Positions 9,122 to 18,529 of a stretch of DNA of 64,000 nucleotides are shown here, in pieces. Source of the stretch: Vineibacter terrae (GTDB lineage: Bacteria; Pseudomonadota; Alphaproteobacteria; Reyranellales; Reyranellaceae). A program made the translations under genes and the position numbers. Below the pieces are notes generated by a model. The model was not told the origin of the DNA. It made no database searches and was given only the letters and a program-made list of their open reading frames with translations. Numbering within the stretch: position 1 is the stretch's first letter; every line of letters begins with the position of its first letter. The stretch spans positions 301,856-365,855 of the forward strand of contig NZ_VDUZ01000001.1 in the NCBI RefSeq assembly GCF_008039615.1, given 5' to 3'.

Positions 9122-9190
9122 CGCCTTCCTCCCGTCTCAACCCTGCTCGCTTGCCGACGGCAGGCGATCGCCTGCGGCGCCAGGAAAGCA

Positions 9191-9452
9191 AACCACAGAG
9201 GCACAGCGCAGCCTGTATCCCTTCTCCCCGCGAAGGCCAGGGCATTCGCATATGACTTCGCCGTCATCCCGAGCGCCAGCGAGGGATCTCCTGCGGCAAG
9301 GCGCACGGTGCGCAATTCGCGGGAGATCCCTCGCTACGCTCGGGATGACGGTAGGGGCATATGCGAATACCCTGCCGCGAAGGCGGGGAGAAGGGATACA
9401 TCGTCGGCTTGCCTTGGAGTGCCGCCAAAGGCTGCGCTGCACCTCTGTGGTT
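9191..9452. repeat. Nested 262-bp inverted repeat around a family A element
   Basis: Outer arms aaccacagagg(..)cagcgcagcc at 9191-9213 and its complement at 9430-9452 pair with two mismatches. Inside them tgtatcccttctccccgc (9214-9231) pairs with its complement ending at 9400, then cattcgcatatg pairs with catatgcgaata. The family A palindrome 9263-9349 forms the tip. About 29 bases are unpaired on the right side. In an operon transcript this would fold as one very long hairpin. Confidence 0.8.
9263..9349. repeat. Interspersed palindromic repeat, family A, copy 3
   Basis: Same arms as the other family A copies, loop gcgcacggtgcgc. It lies at the centre of a larger inverted repeat. Confidence 0.85.
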
Positions 9453-9499
9453 CGTCTTTCGATAGTTCGGCCGGCGACGCCACATGCGCACGCCCTGCC

Positions 9500-10342
9500 C
9501 TAGCCCTTGACCGCGCCGGCGGTGAGGCCGCCGACCATGTAGCGGCGGAACAGGTAGTAGACGAGCGTCGGCGGCAGCGCGTAGAGCGCGCCCGCCGCCA
9601 TCATCAGCGCCCAGGGCGCATCGTCGAAGGCGAGGAAGATGCCCAGCGCCGGCGCCAGCGTGAGCTGCCGTTCCGTCGACAGCATCAGGAAGGCGTAGAG
9701 ATATTCGTTCCAGGCGAGCAGCAAGGCATAAATGCCGATGGCCACCATGGTCGGCGCCATCAGCGGCAGGTAGACGAAGCGCAGGATCTGCAGCGGCGTG
9801 GCGCCGTCGATGCGGGCGGCCTCGTCGAGCTCGTAGGGCAGCTTGGCCGACGCCTGGTTCATCACCCAGATAGCATAGGGCGCCGCCAGGGTGACCATGG
9901 CGAAGATCATCGACCACGGCTTGTCGAGGAAGCCGTACTGCCCCATGGTCCGGTACATCGGCAGCGCCAGGAACGCGGCCGGGATCAGGTAGGTCAGCAG
10001 CGCGATGTTGGTGACGATGCGGCCGCCGGGCAGGCGCAGCCGCGAGATCGAGAAATTGGCGCCGATCCCCACCACCAGCGTCAGCACCGCGGTCACGACG
10101 GCGATCAAGGTGCTGTTCCAGAGCTGCGTCCAGAAATTCTGCACCAGGTTGTGCCTGGAGCCCAGGATGGTGACAAAGTTCTGCAGCGTCACCGCCTGCG
10201 GGATGATGTCGCCGGCCACCGCCTTGTCGGGTGGCGACAGGGCGATGATCAGCAGGTGGTAGATCGGCAGCAGCGTCCACAGCGCGACCGCAAGGCCGAC
10301 CAGGTAGAGCGGCAAGCGCTCCAGGAAGCGTGTCACGGTCAT
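9500..10342 (-). CDS. Carbohydrate ABC transporter permease, MalG/UgpE type
   Basis: About 280 residues with six predicted membrane segments. The EAA loop that docks on the ATPase is visible as DEAARIDGATPLQILRFVYL. The first segment is LYLVGLAVALWTLLPIYHLL, matching the usual MalG-like start. The ATG at 10342 overlaps the stop of the upstream permease gene by four bases (ATGA), indicating translational coupling. The pair forms the membrane channel of the importer. Confidence 0.95.
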   Translation of the reverse strand: MTVTRFLERLPLYLVGLAVALWTLLPIYHLLIIALSPPDKAVAGDIIPQAVTLQNFVTILGSRHNLVQNFWTQLWNSTLIAVVTAVLTLVVGIGANFSISRLRLPGGRIVTNIALLTYLIPAAFLALPMYRTMGQYGFLDKPWSMIFAMVTLAAPYAIWVMNQASAKLPYELDEAARIDGATPLQILRFVYLPLMAPTMVAIGIYALLLAWNEYLYAFLMLSTERQLTLAPALGIFLAFDDAPWALMMAAGALYALPPTLVYYLFRRYMVGGLTAGAVKG

Positions 10343-11214
10343 GCCTCGTCGACCTTGCTCAGCCGCTTCATCAGGAAGAACACCATGGGCAGGATCGCCG
10401 GCATGGCGCAGATCACCGCCGCCATGCCGACATCGAACTGGTCGATGCGCAGGTAGCGCACGCCGAGCGTGGCCAGCACCTGCGTCGAATCGTTGGGCCC
10501 GCCGCCGGTCAGCAGGTAGATGCTGTTGAAGTCGCCCAGCGTCCAGATCGACGACAGCAGCACCGACGTCAGGTAGGGCGCCCGCATCGCCGGCCAGGTG
10601 ATGAAGCGGAACCGCTGCCAGCGCGTGGCGCCGTCGACATCGGCCGATTCGTAGAGGTCGCGCGGGATCGCCAGCCGCGCCGCCACCAGGATCAGGGTCC
10701 AGAACGGCAGTGACTTCCAGATATGCACCAGGATGGCAAGCATGAGGCCGTAATGCCGCTCGGTGAGCCAGCCCGGGCCTTCGATCTGGAACCACTTGAA
10801 CAGCAGGTTGTTCACCATCCCCCACTCGGGATTGAACATCCAGCGGATCGACAGGATGCTGGGGATCGAAGGCATCGCCCAAGCCAGGATGAAGACCACC
10901 GACAGCCAGCGTATCCAGCGGAACTCGAGGATGAAGAAGGCCGACAGGCCCAGCGCCACGACCATCTTGAGGTTGACCGCGACCAGCACGAAGATCGCCG
11001 TGTTCCACAGCGTCGTGACAAAGATCGGATCCTGGAACAGCTTCTTGAAGCTGGCCGCGCCTGAGCCCAGCCAGAAGCCGTAGCCCACCGGGTAGACGAC
11101 GAAGAAGGCGAAGACGACAACGTAGGGCACGATCAGCGCGATCGCCCAGAACATCTCCTCCGACATCCGCTTGCGCGGTGGCGCCGCGGCCATGTCCATC
11201 GTGACAGCGGTCAT
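10339..11214 (-). CDS. Sugar ABC transporter permease, MalF/UgpA type
   Basis: A 291-residue membrane protein. Six segments are apparent, the first being MFWAIALIVPYVVVFAFFVV. The EAA motif is YESADVDGATRWQRFRFITW, facing the ATPase. The start MTAVTMDMAAAPPRKRM gives a short basic cytoplasmic tail. It is followed by the second permease with a four-base overlap and preceded by the binding-protein gene, giving the order binding protein, MalF-type, MalG-type, ATPase. Confidence 0.95.
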   Translation of the reverse strand: MTAVTMDMAAAPPRKRMSEEMFWAIALIVPYVVVFAFFVVYPVGYGFWLGSGAASFKKLFQDPIFVTTLWNTAIFVLVAVNLKMVVALGLSAFFILEFRWIRWLSVVFILAWAMPSIPSILSIRWMFNPEWGMVNNLLFKWFQIEGPGWLTERHYGLMLAILVHIWKSLPFWTLILVAARLAIPRDLYESADVDGATRWQRFRFITWPAMRAPYLTSVLLSSIWTLGDFNSIYLLTGGGPNDSTQVLATLGVRYLRIDQFDVGMAAVICAMPAILPMVFFLMKRLSKVDEA

Positions 11215-11234
11215 CGGTGATGCTCCTTGAAGAT

Positions 11235-11375
11235 CCCCTCTCCCGCAGGCGGGAGAGGGCGGGGCCCGTTGCGCGCCAGCGCAATGGGAGGGTGAGGGAT
11301 CACAGGCCGAGACCTTGGCCCCTCATCCGGCCGCCGCTGTCGCAGCGGCCACCTTCTCCCGCCAGCGGGAGAAGG
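11235..11375. repeat. Paired hairpin repeat, family C
   Basis: Begins with the hairpin ccctctcccgc/gcgggagaggg and ends with ccttctcccgc/gcgggagaagg, with smaller self-complementary stretches such as ttgcgcgccagcgcaa between. It fills the space between the binding-protein stop and the permease start. It resembles family B in layout but not in sequence. Confidence 0.7.
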
Positions 11376-11378
11376 AAC

Positions 11379-12752
11379 TCACTGCGCCAGGATCTCCTTG
11401 ATGCGCTTGATCGCGTCCTCGGCCGCGACGTCCGGCTTGACGCCCTCCTTGGCGACGCGCGCGGTGGCACGGCCCCAGACGTTCTCGGCGTTCACGACCG
11501 TGAACTTCCAGTTCTTGGTGAACGGGAAGTAGACGGTGCCTTCGTTGAGCTGCTTGATGACCTGGGCCCGGTGCGGATCCTTGCCGTCGGTCCAGAACGG
11601 CGCCTCGATCGCCTTCCTGGTCACCGGCACCCAGCGCCCCAGCGAGCCTTCGACATAGGGCTGCAGGTTCTCCTCGGTCAGGAAGAAGGCGAGGAACTCC
11701 TTGGCCCGCTTCTTGTTCTTGGCGTCGGCGAAGATCACCGCCGTCTTCACGGCCGCCAGCTGCGGGGTCTTGCCGCCATCGGGCTTGTTCGGGAAGGCGC
11801 GGGTGCGGATCTTCTCGAAGTAGTTCGTCTTGGCGGTGGCGCGCTGCTCGGCCGTGTTCTCGGCCTTGTTCATCGCGTCCATCTGCGCCGCCGCGATCGA
11901 GATCGTGGCGTTGTGCGTCAGCACCGTCGTCTTGTTGGCGAAGTTCAGGTTGTTGTCGACGTCGCCCCAGTTCACGGACGAGGCCGGCGAGCAGCCGCGC
12001 GACACCACCGAGGCATAGTCGCCGATGGCCTTGGCGAAGTTGGCCTTGTTGTCGCCCTGGTCGAGCAGCAGCTTGCCGTCGTCATCGACCACCTTCACGT
12101 TGTATGCGTTCATGTACATGTGGAACGAGTACACCGTGTCGGAAGCCTGGATGCTGGCAGGATGGCCGACGCCGAAGACGCGCTGGCCCTTCTTGCGCAG
12201 CGCCCCCTGCACCTTGTCGCACCAGAAGTCCCAGAACCCTTTCCAGTCCTCGGGAACGTCGCTCTCCTGGAAGCCGGCATCCTGCAGCATGTCGACCCAG
12301 TAGTTGATATGCATGAGCTGCAGCTCGACCGGCGCGGCGTAGTAGGCCTTCTTGCCGGTCTTGCCGTTCATCAGGAGGGTGGTCGACAGCGGCCCCTCGA
12401 GATACTGCGCCTTGAGCGGCTCGATCACGTCGGTGATGTCCTCGAGCTTGCCCTCGAAGGCCCATTTGCCGGTGACGCGGAAATCGTAGGTGAGGCCGAA
12501 GCCGACATCGGGCGGGGTCCCCGCCTCGACCGCCGAGACCGACTTGGTGACGATGTCCTCGGGCGAGAACAGCGACAGCTCGACATCGACGCCGGTCTTG
12601 GCCTTGAACTTCGCGATCGCGTCCTGAAGCGCCTTGTCCTCCGACGGATAGAATGCCTTGGTGAACCAGACGGTGATCTTCTCCTGGGCTTGCGCGGTCG
12701 CGGCGCCGAATGCGACGGCGCTCGCGAGGGCCAATGCCAATGCGCGCTTCAT
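11379..12752 (-). CDS. Extracellular solute-binding protein, family 1 (carbohydrate ABC importer)
   Basis: A 457-residue periplasmic binding protein. Residues 1-23 form a signal peptide ending AQA-Q. The mature start EKITVWFTKAFYPSEDKAL and a later GRWVPVTRKA segment fit family 1 binding proteins. The ATG at 12752 follows GGGAGGACTC, a strong ribosome site. The gene is first in the operon with two permeases and an ATPase on the same strand. Ligand specificity cannot be read from sequence; nearby sugar-acid enzymes make a sugar or polyol plausible. Confidence 0.92.
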   Translation of the reverse strand: MKRALALALASAVAFGAATAQAQEKITVWFTKAFYPSEDKALQDAIAKFKAKTGVDVELSLFSPEDIVTKSVSAVEAGTPPDVGFGLTYDFRVTGKWAFEGKLEDITDVIEPLKAQYLEGPLSTTLLMNGKTGKKAYYAAPVELQLMHINYWVDMLQDAGFQESDVPEDWKGFWDFWCDKVQGALRKKGQRVFGVGHPASIQASDTVYSFHMYMNAYNVKVVDDDGKLLLDQGDNKANFAKAIGDYASVVSRGCSPASSVNWGDVDNNLNFANKTTVLTHNATISIAAAQMDAMNKAENTAEQRATAKTNYFEKIRTRAFPNKPDGGKTPQLAAVKTAVIFADAKNKKRAKEFLAFFLTEENLQPYVEGSLGRWVPVTRKAIEAPFWTDGKDPHRAQVIKQLNEGTVYFPFTKNWKFTVVNAENVWGRATARVAKEGVKPDVAAEDAIKRIKEILAQ

Positions 12753-12876
12753 GAGTCCTCCCGTGGCGCTTCCATCCCGACACCGGTCTTGATGCCGGAT
12801 CACGGCGAGCCTAGCGCATATCGCGGTCCGCGCAAACGCCGCGATCGGTGCAATCGCGGCTGTCGGCGCGCCGACC

Positions 12877-12962
12877 GTCATCCCGAGCGCAGCGAGGGAT
12901 CTCCCGCGAATGGCGCATGGTGCGTCTTGCCGCGGGAGATCCCTCGCTGCGCTCGGGATGAC
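12877..12962. repeat. Interspersed palindromic repeat, family A, copy 4
   Basis: gtcatcccgagcgcagcgag... mirrored by ...ctcgctgcgctcgggatgac, with ggcgcatggtgcg in the loop. It lies in the 294-base gap between the panC end and the binding-protein start; partial gctcggga(t/g) fragments follow it to about 12998. Confidence 0.85.
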
Positions 12963-13046
12963 GGGATGGCTCGGGATGTCAAATCGGCTCGGGTGACAGT
13001 CGGCTGGGGATGTGACGGAATATCCCGGACAGGCAAGCCGGCCCGG

Positions 13047-13883
13047 TCAGCCGCCGACGATGATGTTGTCGATCAGGCGCGTCTTGCCGAGGCGCACGGC
13101 CAGCGACAGCAGCGCGCCCTGCGGCGGCACCGTTTCCAGCTCGCGCAAGGTCTCGCGGTCGGCGACGCTGACGTAATCGGGGTTGGCCGCCGGCTCGCCG
13201 GCAAGCGTCGTGCGCAAGACTGCCCGCAGCGCCTCGGCATCGCGCTCGCCGGCAGCGTGGCGCGACTCGGCGGCGCGCAGGGCGCGGTACAGGATGGTGG
13301 CGGCCTGGCGCTCGGCCGGCGCCAGGTAGGTGTTGCGGCTGCTCATCGCCAGGCCATCGGCCTCGCGCACGGTCGCGCACACGACGACCTCGAGCGGCAT
13401 GTCGAGGTCGCGCACCATCTTGCGGATCACCACGGTCTGCTGCGCATCCTTCTGGCCGAAATAGGCGCGTGTCGGCTGCGTGATGTTGAACAGCTTGCAC
13501 ACGACGGTCGCGACGCCAAGGAAATGGCCCGGGCGGACGGCGCCTTCGAGCACGTCGGTGACGCCCCCGACCTCCACCCCGATCGCGTACCCCGGCGGAT
13601 ACATCTCGGCGACATCGGGGGCGAACACGAGGTCGGTGCCCAGATCGCGCAGCAGCGCCAGGTCGCGCTCCATGTTGCGCGGATAGGTGCTGAAATCCTC
13701 GCGCGGCCCGAACTGGGTCGGGTTCACGAAGATGGTGGCCGCGGCGGCGCCGCATTCCTGCCTGGCCTGGCGCACCAGGCTGAGATGCCCTTCGTGCAGG
13801 AAGCCCATCGTGGGCACGACGCCGAGGCGTGGATAACGCGCCCGCGCTTCGCGGAAGCCGGCGACCGTCGCGATCACATCCAT
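13047..13883 (-). CDS. panC: Pantothenate synthetase
   Basis: A 278-residue enzyme joining pantoate and beta-alanine with ATP to make pantothenate, in the cytoplasm. The N-terminal VVPTMGFLHEGHLSLV carries the nucleotide-binding HxGH motif. FVNPTQFGPREDFSTYPR, FGQKDAQQ and MSSRNTYL are family signatures. Length is normal. The ATG at 13883 follows AGAGG. It lies 13 bases downstream of panB, an operon for the first two committed steps of vitamin B5 synthesis. Confidence 0.97.
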   Translation of the reverse strand: MDVIATVAGFREARARYPRLGVVPTMGFLHEGHLSLVRQARQECGAAAATIFVNPTQFGPREDFSTYPRNMERDLALLRDLGTDLVFAPDVAEMYPPGYAIGVEVGGVTDVLEGAVRPGHFLGVATVVCKLFNITQPTRAYFGQKDAQQTVVIRKMVRDLDMPLEVVVCATVREADGLAMSSRNTYLAPAERQAATILYRALRAAESRHAAGERDAEALRAVLRTTLAGEPAANPDYVSVADRETLRELETVPPQGALLSLAVRLGKTRLIDNIIVGG

Positions 13884-13896
13884 GCCGATACCTCTC

Positions 13897-14742
13897 TCAG
13901 GTCGTGGCGCCGTCGGTCGCGGCGAGGGCCGCGGCGAGATCCTCGGCCTTCATGTCGGAGCCGTTGGCGGCGGTGGGAAAGCCGCCATCGCGCACCTCGG
14001 TGGCGTAGGCGCGCAGCGCCGCCTCGATGGACTTGCCCAGCTCGGCATAGCGCTTGGCGTGACGCGGCTGCATCTCGTCATAGAGGCCCAGCAGGTCGTG
14101 CCAGACCTGGACCTGGCCATCGCATCCCGCGCCGGCACCGATGCCGATCGTCGGCACGGCCAGCCGCGCCGTCACGGCCTGCGCCAGTGACATCGGCACC
14201 AGCTCGAGCACGACGGCAAAGGCGCCGGCATCGGCCAGCGCCGCGGCATCGGCCATCAGCTGCCGCGCCGCCGCCACGCTGCGGCCCTGCACGCGCAGGC
14301 CGATCTGGTGCACCGATTGCGGCGTGAACCCGAGATGGCCCATCACCGGAATGCCGAGGTCGACCAGCCGGCGCACGATCGGCGCGACGGCCGCCCCGCC
14401 CTCCAGCTTCACCGCCTGCACGCCCGCCTCCTGCATCAGCCGCGCCGCCGCATCGACGGCGCGATCGGCATTGGCGTATGACAGGAACGGCAGGTCGCCC
14501 ACGACCATCGCCTTGGCGCTGCCGCGCACGACGCAGGCGGCGTGATGCACCATGTCGTTGATCGTGACCGGCACGGTGGTCGAATGCCCCAGCATCACCA
14601 TGCCCAGCGAGTCGCCCACCAGCAGCAGCGGAATGCCGGCCCGGTCGGCCAGCCTGGCGGCCGTGTAGTCATAGGCCGTCACCATGGCGAAGCGTTCGCC
14701 ACGCTGCTTCATCTTCTGGATATCGAGGATCGTCGTACGCAT
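13897..14742 (-). CDS. panB: 3-methyl-2-oxobutanoate hydroxymethyltransferase
   Basis: A 281-residue ketopantoate hydroxymethyltransferase that adds a hydroxymethyl group from methylene-THF to alpha-ketoisovalerate. Signatures: [28 protein letters not shown] (metal-binding Asp), VKLEGG and [13 protein letters not shown]. The ATG at 14742 follows GGGAGG by six bases. It is first in the panBC pair; the substrate is also made by the branched-chain amino acid pathway. Confidence 0.97.
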   Translation of the reverse strand: MRTTILDIQKMKQRGERFAMVTAYDYTAARLADRAGIPLLLVGDSLGMVMLGHSTTVPVTINDMVHHAACVVRGSAKAMVVGDLPFLSYANADRAVDAAARLMQEAGVQAVKLEGGAAVAPIVRRLVDLGIPVMGHLGFTPQSVHQIGLRVQGRSVAAARQLMADAAALADAGAFAVVLELVPMSLAQAVTARLAVPTIGIGAGAGCDGQVQVWHDLLGLYDEMQPRHAKRYAELGKSIEAALRAYATEVRDGGFPTAANGSDMKAEDLAAALAATDGATT

Positions 14743-14873
14743 GGTCGCCTCCCGGCACCTGGAGGAAAACGATGGCGGTTCTTAACGTTCCGCCATCGTC
14801 TTGGCAGCCCATAGATAGGCTGCGCCGCCATCATGCGAAATGCACGCTGTTGCGAAAACGGCGATGCCGCGGC

Positions 14874-16664
14874 TCAGTGCGAATGCCGCGGCACGCCCTT
14901 GGTCTCCGATATGCGCTGGAAGTCGACCGCGAAGTCGAGGCACGCGCCGCTGTCGAGCTGGCCCACGAACTTGCGCTGCAGCTCCTGCCACGGCGTCTGG
15001 CTCGCCGGATAGCTCGGCTTCCAGGCCGCCTTGCGCCTGGCGAGCTCCTCGTCGGAGACCAGGATATTCGCCGTACGCTTGTTGAGGTCGACGCGCACCT
15101 TGTCGCCGGTCTTGAGCAAGGCAAGCCCGCCGCCCACCGCGGCCTCAGGCGAAGCGTTGAGGATCGACGGGCTGGCCGAGGTGCCGCTCTGGCGGCCGTC
15201 GCCGACGCAGGGCAGCAGCAGGATGCCGCCCTTCACCAGCCGGTCGGGCGGCAGCATGTTCACCACCTCGGCCGCGCCGGGATAGCCCACCGGCCCGGTG
15301 TAGCGGATGAACAGGATGCTGTTCTCGTCGATCGGCAGCGACGGATCGTTGATGCGGTGATGGTAGTCCTCCGGCCCGTCGAACACGATCGCGGTGCCCT
15401 CGAAGGCGCCCTTGTCACCCGGCTTCTCCAGATATTTCTGGCGGAACTCGGGTGAGATCACCGAGGTCTTCATGATGGCCGAGTCGAACAGGTTGCCGCT
15501 CAGCACGGCGAAGCCGGCCTCCTTCAGCATCGGCTTATCGTAGGACATGATGACGTCGTTGTCGACCGGCTTGGCCGACTTTACGTTCTCGGCCATCGTC
15601 TTGCCCGACACGGTGAGCGCATCGCCGTGTCCCTTGCCCTTGCGAAGCAGCTCGGCCATCACCGTCGGCACGCCGCCGGCGCGGTGGAACGCCTCGCCCA
15701 GATACTTGCCGGCCGGCATGCAGTTGACCAGCAGCGGGATATCGTAGCCGATCTTGTCCCAGTCCCTGGTCTCGAGCTTCACACCGATGTGGCGCGCGAT
15801 GGCGTTGATGTGCGGCGGGCAGTTGGTCGAGGCGCCGAGCGCGCTCGCCGCCACGATGGCGTTCTCGAATGCCTGGCGGGTCAGGATCTTCGAGGGCCGC
15901 AGGTCCTCCCACACCATGTCGACGATGCGCCTTCCGGTCTCGTAGGCCATCTGGCCGCGTTCCTTGTAGGGACCGGGGATGGCAGCGCAGCCCGGCAGCG
16001 ACATGCCCAGCGCCTCGGCCATGCTGTTCATCGACAGCGCCGTGCCCATGGTGTTGCAGTGCCCGACGCTGGGCGCCGAGGAAGCCACCATCTCGATGAA
16101 CTGGTCCATGTTGATGCGCCCGGCCGCCAGTTCCTGACGCGCGTACCAGACGATGGTGCCCGAGCCGGCCAACCCACCGACGAAATGACCGTCCAGCATC
16201 GGCCCGCCCGATAGCACGATCGACGGGAGGTCGACCGTGGCGGCGGCCATGATCATGGCCGGCGTGGTCTTGTCGCAGCCGGTCGTCAGCACCACGCCGT
16301 CGAAGAAGTAACCGTACATCGACTCCACGGCGCTGAGGTAGGCGAGGTTGCGGTCAAGCGCCGCCGTCGGGCGCTTGCCCGATTCCTGGATCGGGTGCAC
16401 CGGGAACTCGATGGGAATGCCGCCGCTGTCGCGGATGCCGTCGCGGATGCGCCACGCCAAATCGAGGTGATGGCGGTTGCACGGCGACAGGTCGCTGCCC
16501 GTCTGCGCGATGCCGATGATGGGCTTGCCGCTGCGCAGCTCGGCCAGGGTCAGGCCGAAATTCATGTAGCGCTCGAGATAGAGCGCCGTCATGGTCGGGT
16601 CGCTCTTGCTGTCGAACCATTCGCGGCTGCGCAGCTTCGAGGGGTCCTTGCCGTTCTTGGCCAT
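14874..16664 (-). CDS. IlvD/Edd family dehydratase, probably sugar-acid (arabonate/xylonate-type)
   Basis: A 596-residue iron-sulfur dehydratase. The three cluster cysteines are at about C62 ([11 protein letters not shown]), C130 ([11 protein letters not shown]) and C203 (SVGHCNTMG). The sequence follows the sugar-acid branch (L-arabonate, D-xylonate dehydratases) more than Ilv[21 protein letters not shown] and the length of about 590 are characteristic. It would yield a 2-keto-3-deoxy sugar acid. The start at 16664 follows GGAGGAAGCA. It lies 44 bases downstream of a 2-hydroxyacid dehydrogenase gene. Exact substrate is unproven; IlvD function is less likely. Confidence 0.88.
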   Translation of the reverse strand: MAKNGKDPSKLRSREWFDSKSDPTMTALYLERYMNFGLTLAELRSGKPIIGIAQTGSDLSPCNRHHLDLAWRIRDGIRDSGGIPIEFPVHPIQESGKRPTAALDRNLAYLSAVESMYGYFFDGVVLTTGCDKTTPAMIMAAATVDLPSIVLSGGPMLDGHFVGGLAGSGTIVWYARQELAAGRINMDQFIEMVASSAPSVGHCNTMGTALSMNSMAEALGMSLPGCAAIPGPYKERGQMAYETGRRIVDMVWEDLRPSKILTRQAFENAIVAASALGASTNCPPHINAIARHIGVKLETRDWDKIGYDIPLLVNCMPAGKYLGEAFHRAGGVPTVMAELLRKGKGHGDALTVSGKTMAENVKSAKPVDNDVIMSYDKPMLKEAGFAVLSGNLFDSAIMKTSVISPEFRQKYLEKPGDKGAFEGTAIVFDGPEDYHHRINDPSLPIDENSILFIRYTGPVGYPGAAEVVNMLPPDRLVKGGILLLPCVGDGRQSGTSASPSILNASPEAAVGGGLALLKTGDKVRVDLNKRTANILVSDEELARRKAAWKPSYPASQTPWQELQRKFVGQLDSGACLDFAVDFQRISETKGVPRHSH

Positions 16665-16708
16665 TGCTTCCTCCTGAACGCGATTCGTGTGTAGCCGGTC
16701 CCGTCCCG

Positions 16709-17656
16709 TCATGCCACCGGCGTCAGCAGCCTGCCGTGACCGAACCAGGACTTGAGATTGTCGACCACGAGCTGGCCCATGGCGCCGCGGGTCTCGACCG
16801 TGCCGCTGGCGACATGGGGCTGCAGCACGACATTGTCCATGGCGATGAGGGCCGCCGGGACGTTGGGCTCGTCGGCGTAGACGTCGAGCGCGGCGGCGCC
16901 GAGCGTGCCGTCCTGCAATGCCGCCACCAGCGCCGCCTCGTCGACCACCGAGCCGCGGGCCACGTTCACCAGCGTGCCCTTGGCGCCCAGCGCCTCAAGC
17001 ACCGCAGCGTCGACCAGGCCGGCCGTCTCGGCGCCGCCCTTGCAGGTCAGCACCAGGTAGTCGACCTGCCCCGCCAGCTGCGCGAGATCCTCGACGTGCC
17101 GGTACGGCACGCCGGGCTTGGGCCGCGGCCCGTACCATGCCACGTCCATGCCGAAAGCCAGGCACAGGCTGGCAAACGCCTGCCCGATCTGGCCCAGCCC
17201 GACGATGCCGACCTTCTTGCCGCGCACCCGGCGCGTCAGCGGATACTGGTCCTTGCCGTCGCGTTCGTAATCGCCCCGGCGCACATAGGCGTCGGCCTGC
17301 GGCACGCGCCGGGCGCTGGCCAGCAGCAGCGTCATCGCAAAATCGGCCACCTCGGCCGTGAGCACGTCGGGCGTGTTGGAGACGCCGATGCCGCGCCGGC
17401 GGCAGGTCGCCAGATCGATCGCATCGGTGCCGACGCCATAGGAAGCCACCACCTCCAGCCGCGGCAGGCGCTCGATCAGGTCGCCCTTCAGCCCCGTGGC
17501 GCCGGTCGTCGCCGCGCCGCGCACGCGCCCGGCGATCGCGGCCAGGAAGGCGCCGCCGTCGGGCGCCTGCCACAGGCGATGCACGATGAAGGCGTCATCG
17601 AGCGCCGCCATGGCGTTGTCGATCAGGGGAACCGCCAGCAGAATATCGGGCTTCAC
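16709..17656 (-). CDS. D-isomer-specific 2-hydroxyacid dehydrogenase (GhrB-like)
   Basis: A 315-residue NAD(P)-dependent dehydrogenase. The Rossmann motif is [12 protein letters not shown] (about residue 150). The catalytic Arg is in [10 protein letters not shown], the Glu in DEPNVP and the His in QPHVASGT. It most resembles glyoxylate/hydroxypyruvate reductases. The start is GTG at 17656, supported by GGGGAG nine bases upstream. It is the first gene of a pair with the sugar-acid dehydratase, so reduction of a keto-acid product such as glyoxylate or hydroxypyruvate from sugar breakdown is plausible. Confidence 0.92.
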   Translation of the reverse strand: MKPDILLAVPLIDNAMAALDDAFIVHRLWQAPDGGAFLAAIAGRVRGAATTGATGLKGDLIERLPRLEVVASYGVGTDAIDLATCRRRGIGVSNTPDVLTAEVADFAMTLLLASARRVPQADAYVRRGDYERDGKDQYPLTRRVRGKKVGIVGLGQIGQAFASLCLAFGMDVAWYGPRPKPGVPYRHVEDLAQLAGQVDYLVLTCKGGAETAGLVDAAVLEALGAKGTLVNVARGSVVDEAALVAALQDGTLGAAALDVYADEPNVPAALIAMDNVVLQPHVASGTVETRGAMGQLVVDNLKSWFGHGRLLTPVA

Positions 17657-17800
17657 CTTGTTTTCTCCCCATCGTTGTCCATTTACCCCGTGCCGGGACC
17701 TGCCATATCACAGCCACAGTTTGGCCATGGCCTCGACGATGTAGGGCTCGCAGAATCGGTCTTTGGGCCGTCGGCGTCCACCGTATCCTGGAGGTAGCGT

Positions 17801-18391
17801 ATGTTCACTCCCGTGCTGACACGTCGCGCCAGCGTCCGCACCCTGGGCGCCGCCGCCCTGCTGATCGCTGCGTCAGGCGCGCCGGTCCTGGCCGCGGATG
17901 CAGCCGAGGTCGTCCGAAACGGCGCCAACCGCATCCTGCAGGTGCTGAAGGGCGGCGCTTCGGACGCCGCCCGCGAGGCGACCCTGACCAGCGTCATGAA
18001 CGAGAGCTTCGATCTGCAGGCCATCGGCCGCAGCGTGCTGGGCCGCCACTGGAACGCGGCCACGCCCGAGCAGCGGCAGAAGTTCCTGGCCGTCTTCCAG
18101 AAGGCCGAGGTCAAGGCCTACTCCGACCGCTTCAAGCAGTACAGCGGCCAGACCTTCACCGTCGGCAAGGTGTCGACCAATGGCAGCGCGCAACTGGTCG
18201 ACAGCCAGATCGTGCAGCCCAACAGCTCGCAACCGGTCCGGCTGGTCTGGGAAGTGCATAACGGCCGCATCACCGACGTGTCGATCGAGGGCGTCAGCAT
18301 GGCCGCGACACGGCGGTCCGATTTCAACGCCTACATCCAGCGCAACGGCATCGACGGGCTGATCGCCGAGCTGCAGCGGCGCAGCGGCTAG
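17801..18391 (+). CDS. MlaC/Ttg2D family phospholipid-binding ABC component
   Basis: A 196-residue secreted protein. Residues 1-31 form a signal peptide with VLAADA. The body (FDLQAIGRSVLGRHWNAATPEQRQKFLAVF, shown here in family terms, then VWEVHNGRITDVSIEGVSM) matches the MlaC fold, which shuttles phospholipids between the outer membrane and the MlaFEDB complex. No mlaD, mlaE or mlaF gene is near, so it is an orphan copy whose partners must lie elsewhere. Its upstream gap (17657-17800) is shared with the divergent dehydrogenase gene and should hold both promoters. Confidence 0.88.
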   Translation: MFTPVLTRRASVRTLGAAALLIAASGAPVLAADAAEVVRNGANRILQVLKGGASDAAREATLTSVMNESFDLQAIGRSVLGRHWNAATPEQRQKFLAVFQKAEVKAYSDRFKQYSGQTFTVGKVSTNGSAQLVDSQIVQPNSSQPVRLVWEVHNGRITDVSIEGVSMAATRRSDFNAYIQRNGIDGLIAELQRRSG

Positions 18392-18411
18392 CGCTGGGAA
18401 TCGCTACATCC

Positions 18412-18496
18412 GCCATCCCGAGCGCAGCGAGGGATCTCCTTCGACAGACGCACGGTGCGCCATCCGCGGGAGATCCCTCGCTGCGCTCGGGATGAC
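18412..18496. repeat. Interspersed palindromic repeat, family A, copy 5
   Basis: Between the convergent mlaC-like and EamA-like genes. The arms are almost fully complementary. An extra partial right end (cgctcgggatgacag) follows at about 18505-18519. Confidence 0.85.
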
Positions 18497-18529
18497 GGGT
18501 TCGCTCGGGATGACAGCCTTGGCTTGGCG

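Larger units (their letters stand above)
9122..9499. other. Non-coding gap of 378 bases inside the sugar ABC operon
   Basis: No credible gene. Most of it is the nested inverted repeat 9191-9452 with a family A element at its core. Confidence 0.7.

Noticed and set aside
11217..14327. A 1036-codon open frame on the plus strand across the binding-protein, panC and panB genes
   Set aside because: It is antisense to three well-recognised genes, has His/Arg/Gly-biased composition and no family match. It is a by-product of high GC.
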